Source: SXXH01 sp041165735 (lineage in GTDB: Bacteria; Planctomycetota; UBA1135; GCA-002686595). Taken from it: a DNA stretch of 7,377 nt. Positions 1 to 5,993 of the stretch are shown here, in pieces. The stretch covers positions 1 to 7,377 of the forward strand of contig JBKDQQ010000118.1 of the NCBI GenBank assembly GCA_046341775.1. The letters are read 5' to 3'. The translations under genes and the position numbers were made by a program. The notes beneath the pieces were generated by a model, which saw only the letters and a program-made list of their open reading frames with translations, ran no database searches and was not told where the DNA came from. Each line of letters opens with the position of its first letter. Position 1 is the first letter of the stretch.

Positions 1-267
1 GGGGCGCGTCGGGTGCTGCGGCGCCGGGGCCGCGCGCCACGCGGGGGGCCCGCTCCTTCCTCGATGGGCGGGGGCCCCCGCTGCTTGCAGCCCGAGCCTG
101 CGCCGCGTCGTCGCGACGGGTTCGTCGGCGACGCGTCGCCCCGTCGCCGCCGACGCCACCTTACGCGCGCGCCTTGACGGGGTGCACGCGCCGCCCTTGG
201 CTACATCGCCGCTCTTGGCGAAATCGACGCAGTCGGCGACAGGGATGCCGCGCGCGGCGTCCGTCGA
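1..267. other. No confident gene; palindrome-rich GC stretch downstream of the minus-strand gene
   Basis: I see no supported gene here. The stretch contains several perfect palindromes: GCGGGGGCCCCCGC at 68-81, CGTCGCGACG at 109-118 and GGCGACGCGTCGCC at 127-140. Arms CGTCGGCG (123-130) and CGCCGACG (148-155) could also pair. On the minus strand these lie just 3' of the gene ending at 268, so one could act in transcript termination, but none is followed by a T-run. The minus-strand frame of that gene stays open from its TGA to the window edge. Its first 25 or so codons there (about 267 down to 190) look coding-like, and beyond that the translation becomes Arg/Ala/Pro-rich and unconvincing. 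Confidence 0.5.
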
Positions 268-849
268 TCAGCGCGAGACGGGCGGCGGCACGACGAGCGT
301 GCGCGGATCCGAGTTGGCGACCGTGCCCGCGCCGACGCCGGTCACCTGGCCCGGCTCGCGGGGCTTCGCCGGCGGCTGGACGCCCTTGGCGTCGGCGATG
401 GAGTTGGCGGAGAACTCGATCACCGACAGGTTCCAGACATCGCGCGCGTCCGACGACAAGCCAGGCACGACGAGGCGGAAGGGACCGCCGTCGGCCGCCG
501 ACAGGGGTTCGTCCCCCCGCGCGTAGCACACGATCGCCAGCGCCTCGGCCTCGCGTCGCCAGATGGATCCGGTGAACCCCTCGTGGTTCTTGATGTTCAA
601 GTACGCCGCTTCCTCGTGCATGCCCACGAGTTCCATCAACGCCTTGATGCGCACGCCGCGGATGTGGCCGCCCGCGGCGGTGCGCGCGCAGGAGGCGAAC
701 GCGCCCACGTTCTTCACCTGGAAGCGCTCGTCCAACCCGGCCAAGTCGTCGAACAAGAGGCCGAAGTTGGGCCGCTCGATGATGCCGCCCAGCGCGAGTC
801 GTCCGGGGTTGGCTTGGGCGTGACGGTAGGGTCGGTTGATCCAGAACAT
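268..849 (-). CDS. Small molybdopterin-binding (sulfite-oxidase-fold-like) oxidoreductase domain protein
   Basis: A 193-residue protein resembling a stand-alone molybdopterin-binding domain of the sulfite oxidase/YedY type. Seen: an opening strand region LALGGIIERP (residues 18-27), a single Cys in SCART (Cys54) where the family carries its molybdenum-ligating Cys, then the conserved-looking HIRGVRIKALMELVG (62-76, matching the family W.GV.L..LL). GPFRLVVPG (122-130) and VWNLSVIEF (138-146) match the family's closing G.LRLVVP...W...IE pattern. The last 40 or so residues are Pro/Gly-rich and low in complexity. The ATG at 849 was chosen because the frame further upstream reads as Arg-rich noise; the upstream sequence is purine-rich (AAGAAG) but is not a clear Shine-Dalgarno. 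No signal peptide and no heme or partner subunit is visible, so the electron acceptor and substrate are unknown. The family assignment rests on motif resemblance only; it could be a non-catalytic relative. It is divergent from the SRPBCC gene. Confidence 0.6.
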   Translation of the reverse strand: MFWINRPYRHAQANPGRLALGGIIERPNFGLLFDDLAGLDERFQVKNVGAFASCARTAAGGHIRGVRIKALMELVGMHEEAAYLNIKNHEGFTGSIWRREAEALAIVCYARGDEPLSAADGGPFRLVVPGLSSDARDVWNLSVIEFSANSIADAKGVQPPAKPREPGQVTGVGAGTVANSDPRTLVVPPPVSR

Positions 850-1050
850 GCGGCTTCTTGCTCGCGCGCGGTCCTTGACGGGGCGGCGCGCCTTGCGCCG
901 CGCTCGGGAGGCGCGCGAAGGTCGAGATGGTACAAGACCGCCTCCCGGCCTGTCTCGCCCCGGCCCGCGCGCCGCGCCGGCCCGCGGCTGGATTCGACCG
1001 GCCGCGCGCGCGATCCCCGCGCGGCACCGCTCCGGCACCCGACTCGCGCC
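850..1050. other. Divergent intergenic region between the molybdopterin-domain and SRPBCC genes
   Basis: This 201-base spacer should hold the promoters for both flanking genes, because they point away from each other. It is extremely GC-rich. I found no convincing -35/-10 pair in either direction: a TTGACG at 875-880 has no matching -10, and a TACAAG at 931-936 has no matching -35. Arms GCGCGCC (885-891) and GGCGCGC (910-916) could pair. No RNA gene or riboswitch is recognisable. Confidence 0.35.
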
Positions 1051-1590
1051 ATGCTCCGACTGCTCAAGATCCTCGTCTACGGTTCAGGGCTGCTGTTCCT
1101 GCTGATGGTCGTGGTGGGAGTGTTCCTGCCGCGGCGCTGGGAGGCGCGCGCCTCGCGCACGCTGGAGGTCCCGCCGCAACGGGTGCAGACGCTGCTCGAG
1201 CAGCCCTCGGAGTGGGTCGGGTGGATGCCGTGGAGCGCGGAGAAGGACCCGTCCCTGGTCGTCTCCTTCTCCGGCCCCGTGGCGGGCGAGGGCGCCGCGC
1301 TGACCTTCGCGGGCGACATGCTGGGCGCGGGCACGATGACGATCGTCGCCACGCGTCCCGCCGGAGGCGTGGACTACGAGTTGCGCTTCCGCGGCGTCGA
1401 GGAACCCACGCGCGGCTCGCTGGCCTTGTCCCCGGCGAACTTCGGCACGCGCGTCGAATGGACCGACGGCGGCGACCTGGGCGCGAACCCCATCCCGCGC
1501 GTCTTCAAGGGCTTGTTCGAAGCCAAGCTCTCGCTCGACTTCGAGCGCGCCCTCGAGAAGCTCGAGGCGCGCGCGAAGCGCGACGGCTGA
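1051..1590 (+). CDS. Membrane-anchored SRPBCC (polyketide cyclase/dehydrase-like) family protein
   Basis: A 179-residue protein of the START/SRPBCC superfamily, which folds around a hydrophobic ligand pocket. Residues about 6-26 form one N-terminal membrane segment (LKILVYGSGLLFLLMVVVGV), followed by Arg-rich residues that suggest anchoring near the membrane. The SRPBCC features follow in order: a strand with RTLEVPPQRV (36-45); the typical W..WMPW...DPS block (55-68); FSGP..GEGA..TFAGD (73-89), matching the family's G...G.GA...W.G pattern; and GDLGANPIPR (141-150) leading into a C-terminal amphipathic helix (about 151-175) that would close the pocket. The ATG at 1051 starts just before the membrane helix and the frame upstream is noise; no Shine-Dalgarno is evident. 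The ligand and any enzyme activity are unknown; members of this architecture are usually uncharacterised. The gene converges on the TerC/Alx gene, with only 23 bases between the stops. Confidence 0.75.
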   Translation: MLRLLKILVYGSGLLFLLMVVVGVFLPRRWEARASRTLEVPPQRVQTLLEQPSEWVGWMPWSAEKDPSLVVSFSGPVAGEGAALTFAGDMLGAGTMTIVATRPAGGVDYELRFRGVEEPTRGSLALSPANFGTRVEWTDGGDLGANPIPRVFKGLFEAKLSLDFERALEKLEARAKRDG

Positions 1591-1617
1591 GGCGCGACCG
1601 GCGGCGGCGCGCCTCAG
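1587..1617. terminator. Probable bidirectional terminator hairpin covering both convergent stop codons
   Basis: CTGAGGCGCG (1587-1596) is a perfect 10-bp inverted repeat of CGCGCCTCAG (1608-1617), with an 11-base loop. The left arm contains the TGA of the SRPBCC gene and the right arm contains the TGA of the minus-strand TerC/Alx gene. The position between convergent genes and the perfect stem support a transcription terminator working in both directions. There is no T-run on either side, so it would be a GC-stem or Rho-assisted type; termination itself is inferred. Confidence 0.6.
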
Positions 1618-2591
1618 GAGCCTTGCTTCGCGGCACCCTCGCGCCGCGTGAGCAGCAAGGACAGCAGCACGCCGCCGGCGAGGATCGCCACGACGATCGC
1701 CAGCGACAACCCGATCGGGATGTGGATCTTCCACGCCATCAGGATCAGCTTGGCGCCGACGAACAGCAGCACCAGCGCCAGCGCGTACTTGAGCAGCGCG
1801 AAGCGATCCGCCGCGCCCTCGAGCAGGAAGTACAGGGAACGCAGGCCGAGGATCGCGAAGACATTGCTCGTCCACACGATGAACGGGTCCTGGGTGACGG
1901 CGAAGATGGCGGGGATCGAGTCGACCGCGAAGATCACGTCGGCGGTCTCGATGCACAACAGCACGAGGAACAGCGGGGTCGCCAGCCACCTGCCGTTCTC
2001 CTTGACGAAGAACTTCTCGCCGCGGTACTCGTTGGTCGCCGGCAGGAAGCGGCGCGAGAAGCGGAAGAGCGGATTGTGCTCGGGCGACTCGGGCGCCCCG
2101 GAGGACTTGAGCAGCTTGATGGCGGTGACGACGAGCAGCGCGCCGAAGACGGGCAGCGTCCAACTGAAGTTCGACACCAGCGCGGCGCCGAGCCCCACGA
2201 AGATGGCGCGCAGGATCAGCGCGCCGATCACGCCCCACACCAGCACTCGGTGGCGCAGTTCCTTGGGCACGGCGAAGGCGCCGAACACGGCCACGAACAC
2301 GAAGATGTTGTCGACCGCCAGCGCCTTCTCGATGGCCCAGCCGGCGTAGAACTGCAGCCCGATCTCCGGCCCTTGCTCGCGCCACACCCAGGCGCCGAAG
2401 AGTCCGGCGAGCGCCGCCCACACGACGCTCCAGATGGCGGCCTCCTTCATCGAGACCTCGTGGGCCGTGCGATGGAAGACGAACAGGTCGAGGGCGATCA
2501 TCACGAGGACGCCCAAGGCGAAGAGACCCCAGACGAGCGGGGAACCCGTGTCGATGATGGCGAGGTGCGTGGCGAGCATGGAAGCGCACAT
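1614..2591 (-). CDS. alx: TerC/Alx family integral membrane protein (probable metal ion exporter)
   Basis: A 325-residue inner-membrane protein closely resembling E. coli Alx and the TerC family, which is linked to manganese export and tellurite resistance. Hydrophobic segments lie near residues 17-37, 52-70, 92-107, 113-137, 145-162, 204-222, 238-257, 266-285 and 291-313. Family hallmarks are present: EKALAVDN (88-95), whose acidic residues are thought to contribute to metal binding, and the paired motif ETADVIFAVDSIPAIFAV (215-232) followed by DPFIV.TSN.FAILGLR (235-251). The loop EHNPLFRFSRRFLPAT...EKFFVKENG (171-200) also matches Alx. Length is normal for the family. The start is uncertain: ATG 2591 was taken, ATG 2579 would give 321 residues, and neither has a clear Shine-Dalgarno. 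E. coli alx is controlled by a yybP-ykoY riboswitch; here the leader is too short for one. Instead the gene is divergent from an NhaR-like regulator, which probably controls it through the TTCGAA elements. The metal transported is inferred from the family. Confidence 0.9.
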   Translation of the reverse strand: MCASMLATHLAIIDTGSPLVWGLFALGVLVMIALDLFVFHRTAHEVSMKEAAIWSVVWAALAGLFGAWVWREQGPEIGLQFYAGWAIEKALAVDNIFVFVAVFGAFAVPKELRHRVLVWGVIGALILRAIFVGLGAALVSNFSWTLPVFGALLVVTAIKLLKSSGAPESPEHNPLFRFSRRFLPATNEYRGEKFFVKENGRWLATPLFLVLLCIETADVIFAVDSIPAIFAVTQDPFIVWTSNVFAILGLRSLYFLLEGAADRFALLKYALALVLLFVGAKLILMAWKIHIPIGLSLAIVVAILAGGVLLSLLLTRREGAAKQGS

Positions 2592-2618
2592 GTTCGTCGC
2601 GCGGCCACGCTCGATCCA

Positions 2619-2656
2619 TTCGAAAGGAAGTGGACTACCGTTCGAATTTTTCGAAC
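2619..2656. promoter_or_regulatory. Candidate LysR-type operator: three TTCGAA hexamers in the divergent promoter
   Basis: TTCGAA occurs at 2619-2624, 2641-2646 and 2650-2655. The last two, with flanking bases, form the perfect inverted repeat GTTCGAA-TTT-TTCGAAC (2640-2656), which contains the T-N11-A dyad (T2642 to A2654) expected of LysR-family binding sites. The single copy lies 22 bases from the start of the inverted repeat, about two helical turns. This AT-rich island stands out in a very GC-rich region and sits between the divergent TerC/Alx and NhaR-like genes. Binding by the neighbouring regulator is inferred. Confidence 0.65.
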
Positions 2657-2671
2657 AATCAGGCCTACCGC

Positions 2672-3646
2672 ATGGCCCGCACCCCCGATCGCCCGCCCGC
2701 CCGCGGCAACCCGCCACCTCCGGGCAGGCTGCGCGCCGACGCGCGGCGCGAGGCGACCGGCCCGGAACGCATCCTCGACCACCAGCGCCTCGCCTGCCTG
2801 GCGGCGGTGGTCGAGCATGGCGGCGTGACCAAGGCGGCCCGCGCCCTGCATCTCGCCAGTTCCACGGTGAGCCGCCAGGTCTCCCTGCTGGAGCAGGACT
2901 GCGGCGTGCCGCTGCTCGTGCCGGAAGGCCGCGGGGTGCGACCCACCCCGGCGGCGCTCGAACTGGCGCGGCTGCTGGCGGCATGGCGCGAACTCCAGCG
3001 CGGCGCGTTCCTGCGCCTGCGCGCGGGCCGCTCGGCGCCGTTGCGGCTCGGCGTGGTCGAGTCGCTGCCGAAGACCAGCGTGCGGCGCATCCTGCAACCG
3101 ATCTGGACGGGTGCCGCGCGCACCACCTTGCTCGTGCGCGAGGACCGCGTCGAGCCGCTGTGCGAAGCGCTCGCGACGCGCGAACTCGACTGCGTGCTGT
3201 CCGACGCGCCCGCTCCCCAGGGGCTCGCTTCGCGACTGCGCCAACGACTGCTCGCCGAAGGGCCGGTGGGTCTGTACGCCGCCCCGCCCCTCCTGCGTCG
3301 CGTCGAGCGCGGCTTGCCCGCCTCGCTCGAAGGCGCTCCCTTCCTCCTGCCGCCCGCGCGGACGCCGTTGCGCGTGGCGCTCGAGGCGTGGCTGGCGTCG
3401 AAGGACCTCGCGGTGGAGGTCGTGGGCGAGTTCGAGGATCCGGCGCTCATGAAGGGCCTCGGATGCGAAGGACGCGGCGTGTACGCGGCGCCCGACCTCG
3501 TCGAGGAGGAACTGCGCGCCCAAGGTTCCCGACGCTTGTGCGACTTGCCGGGCGTCTTGGACCGGGTCTGGTTGTGCAGCCCCCGCCACAGCGAGCCGCA
3601 CCCGGCCTTGGCGGCCTTGGTTCCGCCCGATCGAAGGAACTCCTAA
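2672..3646 (+). CDS. NhaR-like LysR-family transcriptional regulator
   Basis: A 324-residue LysR-type regulator. After a Pro/Arg-rich N-terminal extension (1-35), the winged helix-turn-helix occupies about 38-95, with VTKAARALHLASSTVSRQVSLLEQ as the DNA-reading unit. The linker helix follows (about 96-117), then a substrate-binding domain. That domain resembles E. coli NhaR, the Na+/alkaline-stress activator of nhaA: LDCVLSDAP (172-180), the segment PFLLPPARTPLRVALEAWLASKDL (223-246) and VEVVGEFEDPALMKGLG (248-264) line up with NhaR's LDMIISDCP, LLIPGRRS...LNWFNSQGL and VEILGEFDDAALMKAFG. The ATG at 2672 was preferred over the in-frame GTG at 2630: an AGG lies 8 bases upstream of the ATG, and starting at the GTG would place the palindromic operator inside the gene. 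A still later start, removing the extension, is possible, but no start codon is obvious. The effector is unknown; Na+ or pH would follow the NhaR precedent. It probably regulates itself and the divergent TerC/Alx gene. Confidence 0.85.
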   Translation: MARTPDRPPARGNPPPPGRLRADARREATGPERILDHQRLACLAAVVEHGGVTKAARALHLASSTVSRQVSLLEQDCGVPLLVPEGRGVRPTPAALELARLLAAWRELQRGAFLRLRAGRSAPLRLGVVESLPKTSVRRILQPIWTGAARTTLLVREDRVEPLCEALATRELDCVLSDAPAPQGLASRLRQRLLAEGPVGLYAAPPLLRRVERGLPASLEGAPFLLPPARTPLRVALEAWLASKDLAVEVVGEFEDPALMKGLGCEGRGVYAAPDLVEEELRAQGSRRLCDLPGVLDRVWLCSPRHSEPHPALAALVPPDRRNS

Positions 3647-3934
3647 TTTCAAAGACGGGCCCGACGCGTCCCGCCTGCTCCAGGGCGAGACGCGGGTCGG
3701 GGCCGGTCACCGGCCTCCGCAGCTGCCTGCCGCGGGAAATCGAAGGCGCGCTTCCACTTGGGCGCCGGCCTCGCGCAGCCGATGGATAGTCTCCGAACAC
3801 CCGCTCCGTGGACGGCTCGCGCCGCCTTCGGGTATCGTGTTCGCCCTTCCAACCGTGGTCCCACACGCGGACCCGAACCGATCCGACCCAGCTCCGCCCC
3901 CACCTGGAGGCGGGGCCCTGAGCGAACCACCACC
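3647..3934. other. Intergenic region between the LysR gene and tig, with hairpins; likely tig promoter region
   Basis: Downstream of the LysR stop, GGGCCCGACGCGTC (3657-3670) can pair with GACGCGGGTCGGGGCC (3689-3704), with small bulges. Directly after comes the perfect 15-base palindrome GGCCGGT-C-ACCGGCC (3701-3715). Either could terminate the LysR transcript, although no T-run follows. The tig-clpP-clpX promoter should lie further right; I could not identify a convincing -35/-10 pair. A GGAGG at 3906-3910 lies 24 bases before the tig start, too far for a normal ribosome binding site. No tRNA or other RNA gene is visible. Confidence 0.4.
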
Positions 3935-5227
3935 GTGCAAGTCACCGTCGAGAAGCTGGGCAGCTGCCAGGCCAAGATCTCCTTCATCATCCCCGGCCAG
4001 GACTTCCACGGCACCGTGCAGGAAGCGCTCAAGGAGCGCGCCGCCTCGGCCAACCTGAAGGGCTTCCGCCCCGGCAAGGTGCCGGTGCAGATCATCGAGA
4101 AGCAGTTCGGCAAGGAAGTGCGCGGCGCGGCCATCGAGCACTACGTGCAGCAGGCCTTCCAGAAGGCCGTGCAGGAGCACCAGCTCAAGGTCGTCGGCTT
4201 CCAGCGCGTCAACCTGGACGAGTTGATCGAGCTGCCCGCCGGACAGGACCTCGCCTCGAACTTCGAGGTCAGCCTGCGCCCGGAGATCGTGCTCGGCGCC
4301 TACACCGGCATCGAGATCGAGAGCGAGCTGGCGCCCGTGCTGGACCAGGAGGTCGACGACGCCATCGCCAACCTCAAGCAGCAGCAGTCGCGGCCGGAAC
4401 CGGCGGGCGACGAGGGCCTCGGCGAGAACGGCGTGGCCATCGCCAAGATCGAGTGGCTCGTCGGCGGCGAGACGGTGCTCTCGGCCGAGGGCCATCGCAT
4501 CGCCATGCAGCAGCCCACGCCGGGCGTGGACGAAGCCAAGTGGAAGGCCGCGCTGCTCGGCGCCAAGGACGGCGACGCGCGCGAGGTCGAGATGACGATC
4601 CCCGCCACGTTCAACAAGGAGCAGTTCCGCGGCATGGCGGGCACGACGCGCGTCACGGTCGTCAACGCCTACAAGCTCGTGCCGCCGAGCGACGCCGAGG
4701 TGCAGCAGATGCTCGGCGTGCAGGGCGACGAGGCGCTCAAGGAGTTCGTGCGCAAGGAACTCGCCCGCCAGAAGGAGATGCAGGAGCTCGGCCGCGTCGA
4801 GGGCGAACTCCTGCAGCGCCTGATCGGCGCGCACGCCTTCGAGCTCCCGACCATGATGGTCCAGGAGCAGGCGCGCGGCCGCCTCGCGCAGTTCGAGAAC
4901 CAGCTGCGCCAGCAGCAGGCGCCCGAGGACGTGGTGCGTTCGCAGGTCGAGGCCAACAAGGAGAACGCGCTCAAGGCGGCCGAGAACGGCCTACGCGCCC
5001 TGTTCCTCGTGCAGGCGATCGGCGAGAAGGAGAACCTGCTCGTGACCAAGGAGGACATGGAGCGGGAACTCGTCGCCATCGCGCAGCGCAACAACGCCAA
5101 GCCCGAGGACGTGCAGAAGTTCTACCAGGAGCAGCAAGGCGGCTTCGACCAGCTCGCGATCGAGATCCTCGAGCGCAAGGTGCGCAAGTTCCTGCGCGAG
5201 AACGCCAAGCTGACCAAGCCCCAGTGA
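3935..5227 (+). CDS. tig: Trigger factor (ribosome-associated chaperone)
   Basis: Trigger factor binds ribosomal protein uL23 at the exit tunnel and shields nascent chains. This copy has 430 residues, normal for the family. It starts VQVTVEKL with a GTG codon, matching the usual MQVTVEKL opening; no close Shine-Dalgarno is seen. The ribosome-docking signature GFRPGKVP (residues 43-50) is intact inside the N-terminal domain (1-115). The middle domain (about 150-248) sits where the FKBP-type prolyl isomerase normally is, but the usual IPGFE...L active-site block and most pocket aromatics are missing, so isomerase activity is doubtful. Residues about 252-430 are the helical C-terminal cradle, rich in Gln, Glu and Lys, with the recognisable AFELPTMMVQEQ (301-312) and ending LRENAKLTKPQ. 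It heads a same-strand cluster with clpP 71 bases downstream, a common bacterial order, and is probably co-transcribed. Identity is firm; loss of isomerase activity is inferred. Confidence 0.95.
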   Translation: MQVTVEKLGSCQAKISFIIPGQDFHGTVQEALKERAASANLKGFRPGKVPVQIIEKQFGKEVRGAAIEHYVQQAFQKAVQEHQLKVVGFQRVNLDELIELPAGQDLASNFEVSLRPEIVLGAYTGIEIESELAPVLDQEVDDAIANLKQQQSRPEPAGDEGLGENGVAIAKIEWLVGGETVLSAEGHRIAMQQPTPGVDEAKWKAALLGAKDGDAREVEMTIPATFNKEQFRGMAGTTRVTVVNAYKLVPPSDAEVQQMLGVQGDEALKEFVRKELARQKEMQELGRVEGELLQRLIGAHAFELPTMMVQEQARGRLAQFENQLRQQQAPEDVVRSQVEANKENALKAAENGLRALFLVQAIGEKENLLVTKEDMERELVAIAQRNNAKPEDVQKFYQEQQGGFDQLAIEILERKVRKFLRENAKLTKPQ

Positions 5228-5246
5228 GCGCGCCGCGAGGGCGCGC
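5228..5246 (+). other. GC hairpin immediately after the tig stop codon
   Basis: GCGCGCC (5228-5234) and GGCGCGC (5240-5246) form a perfect 7-bp stem with a 5-base loop, beginning at the first base after the tig TGA. There is no T-run. It may be an attenuator, an RNA-processing site or a 3'-end stabiliser between tig and clpP; its role is inferred. Confidence 0.45.
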
Positions 5247-5259
5247 CCATCCCGCACAA

Positions 5260-5277
5260 GCCCGCGCCGCCGCGGGC
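5260..5277 (+). other. Second GC hairpin in the tig-clpP spacer
   Basis: GCCCGCG (5260-5266) and CGCGGGC (5271-5277) form a perfect 7-bp stem with a tight 4-base loop. It ends 10 bases before the clpP Shine-Dalgarno, which stays outside the stem. Together with the hairpin at 5228-5246 it takes up about half of the 71-base spacer. Confidence 0.4.
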
Positions 5278-5287
5278 CCTATCCGAC

Positions 5288-5293
5288 AAGGAG
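5288..5293 (+). promoter_or_regulatory. Ribosome binding site of clpP
   Basis: AAGGAG lies 5 bases before the ATG at 5299. It is the clearest Shine-Dalgarno in the window and decides the clpP start in favour of 5299 over the in-frame ATG at 5314. Confidence 0.8.
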
Positions 5294-5298
5294 ACCGC

Positions 5299-5928
5299 AT
5301 GAAGGAGACCGCGATGGACGCTATGGGTTACATGCCGATTCCGATGGTCATCGAGAAGACCGGGCGCGGCGAACGCGTGTACGACATCTACTCGCGCCTG
5401 CTCGAGGACCGCATCGTCTTCATCGGCACCCCCATCGACGACTCCGTGGCCAACGCGGTCATGGCGCAGCTCCTGTTCCTCGACAAGAGCGGACCGACGC
5501 AGGACATCAAGATGTACATCAACTCGCCGGGCGGCAGCGTCACGGCGGGACTCGCGATCTACGACACGATGCAGCTGATCTCGCCGCAGATCCACACGTA
5601 CTGCCTCGGGCAGGCGGCTTCGATGGGCGCCGTGTTGCTGGCGGGCGGCGCGGCCGGCAAGCGCTTCGCGCTGCCCAACTCGCGCGTGATGATCCACCAG
5701 CCGTGGGGCGGCGCGCAGGGCACGGCCCTCGACATGGAGATCCAGGTCAAGGAGATCCTCAAGCTCAAGGGCACGCTCGAGGGCATCCTCGCCAAGCACA
5801 GCGGCCGCACCGCCAAGGAAGTCGCCAAGGCTTGCGACCGCGACAACTTCATGAGCCCCGACGAGGCCAAGGCCTTCGGCCTGATCGACGCGGTGATCGC
5901 CAAGGAGCCCGAGGCTCCGAAGTCCTGA
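5299..5928 (+). CDS. clpP: ATP-dependent Clp protease proteolytic subunit ClpP
   Basis: ClpP is the serine peptidase that forms a double heptameric barrel and degrades proteins unfolded by ClpX (or ClpA/ClpC). The protein has 209 residues, a normal length. The catalytic triad is intact: Ser108 in GQAASMGA, His133 in RVMIHQP and Asp182 in DRDNFMS. Spacing of 25 and 49 residues equals that of E. coli Ser97/His122/Asp171. Other hallmarks are INSPGGSVTAGLAIYDTM (74-91), the substrate-binding and oxyanion region, and the handle helix with EILKLKGTLEGIL (152-164). The N-terminal stretch up to about YMPIPMVIEKTGRGERVYDIYSRLL includes the propeptide and axial-loop region. The preceding AAGGAG fixes the start. 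It lies between tig and clpX, so its main partner is most likely the ClpX encoded 157 bases downstream. Confidence 0.97.
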   Translation: MKETAMDAMGYMPIPMVIEKTGRGERVYDIYSRLLEDRIVFIGTPIDDSVANAVMAQLLFLDKSGPTQDIKMYINSPGGSVTAGLAIYDTMQLISPQIHTYCLGQAASMGAVLLAGGAAGKRFALPNSRVMIHQPWGGAQGTALDMEIQVKEILKLKGTLEGILAKHSGRTAKEVAKACDRDNFMSPDEAKAFGLIDAVIAKEPEAPKS

Positions 5929-5993
5929 CCGCGGCGAAGCCGACCAAGCCACCGCCCGGTCCGCCGCCCAACCGGACCCGGAAGTATCTTCCA

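Noticed and set aside
161..1027. Long minus-strand open frame (288 codons) overlapping the molybdopterin-domain gene in another frame
   Set aside because: The translation is Arg/Ala/Gly/Pro-rich without family motifs; it is a shadow of the real gene, typical of GC-rich DNA lacking stop codons.
2630..2671. GTG at 2630 as the start of the LysR regulator
   Set aside because: The AAGGAA before it is only about two bases away, and this start would place the TTCGAA inverted repeat inside the coding region; ATG 2672 is more plausible.
2592..2671. yybP-ykoY manganese riboswitch before the TerC/Alx gene
   Set aside because: The divergent spacer is only about 80 bases and lacks the riboswitch's conserved elements; the TTCGAA operator explains the region better.
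927..2828. Plus-strand open frame of 633 codons across the SRPBCC and TerC/Alx genes
   Set aside because: It overlaps two well-supported genes in the wrong frame and strand, and its composition (Arg, Glu, Gln, Asp, His repeats) is that of an antisense shadow.
3758..3934. N-terminal extension of trigger factor from an upstream in-frame start
   Set aside because: The extension is low-complexity and unlike the family, whose proteins begin at the MQVTVEKL-like sequence found at 3935.
3707..4834. Minus-strand open frame of 375 codons opposite trigger factor
   Set aside because: Its Leu/Ala/Asp/His-rich translation is the mirror of trigger factor codons; the sense strand carries the GFRPGKVP signature.
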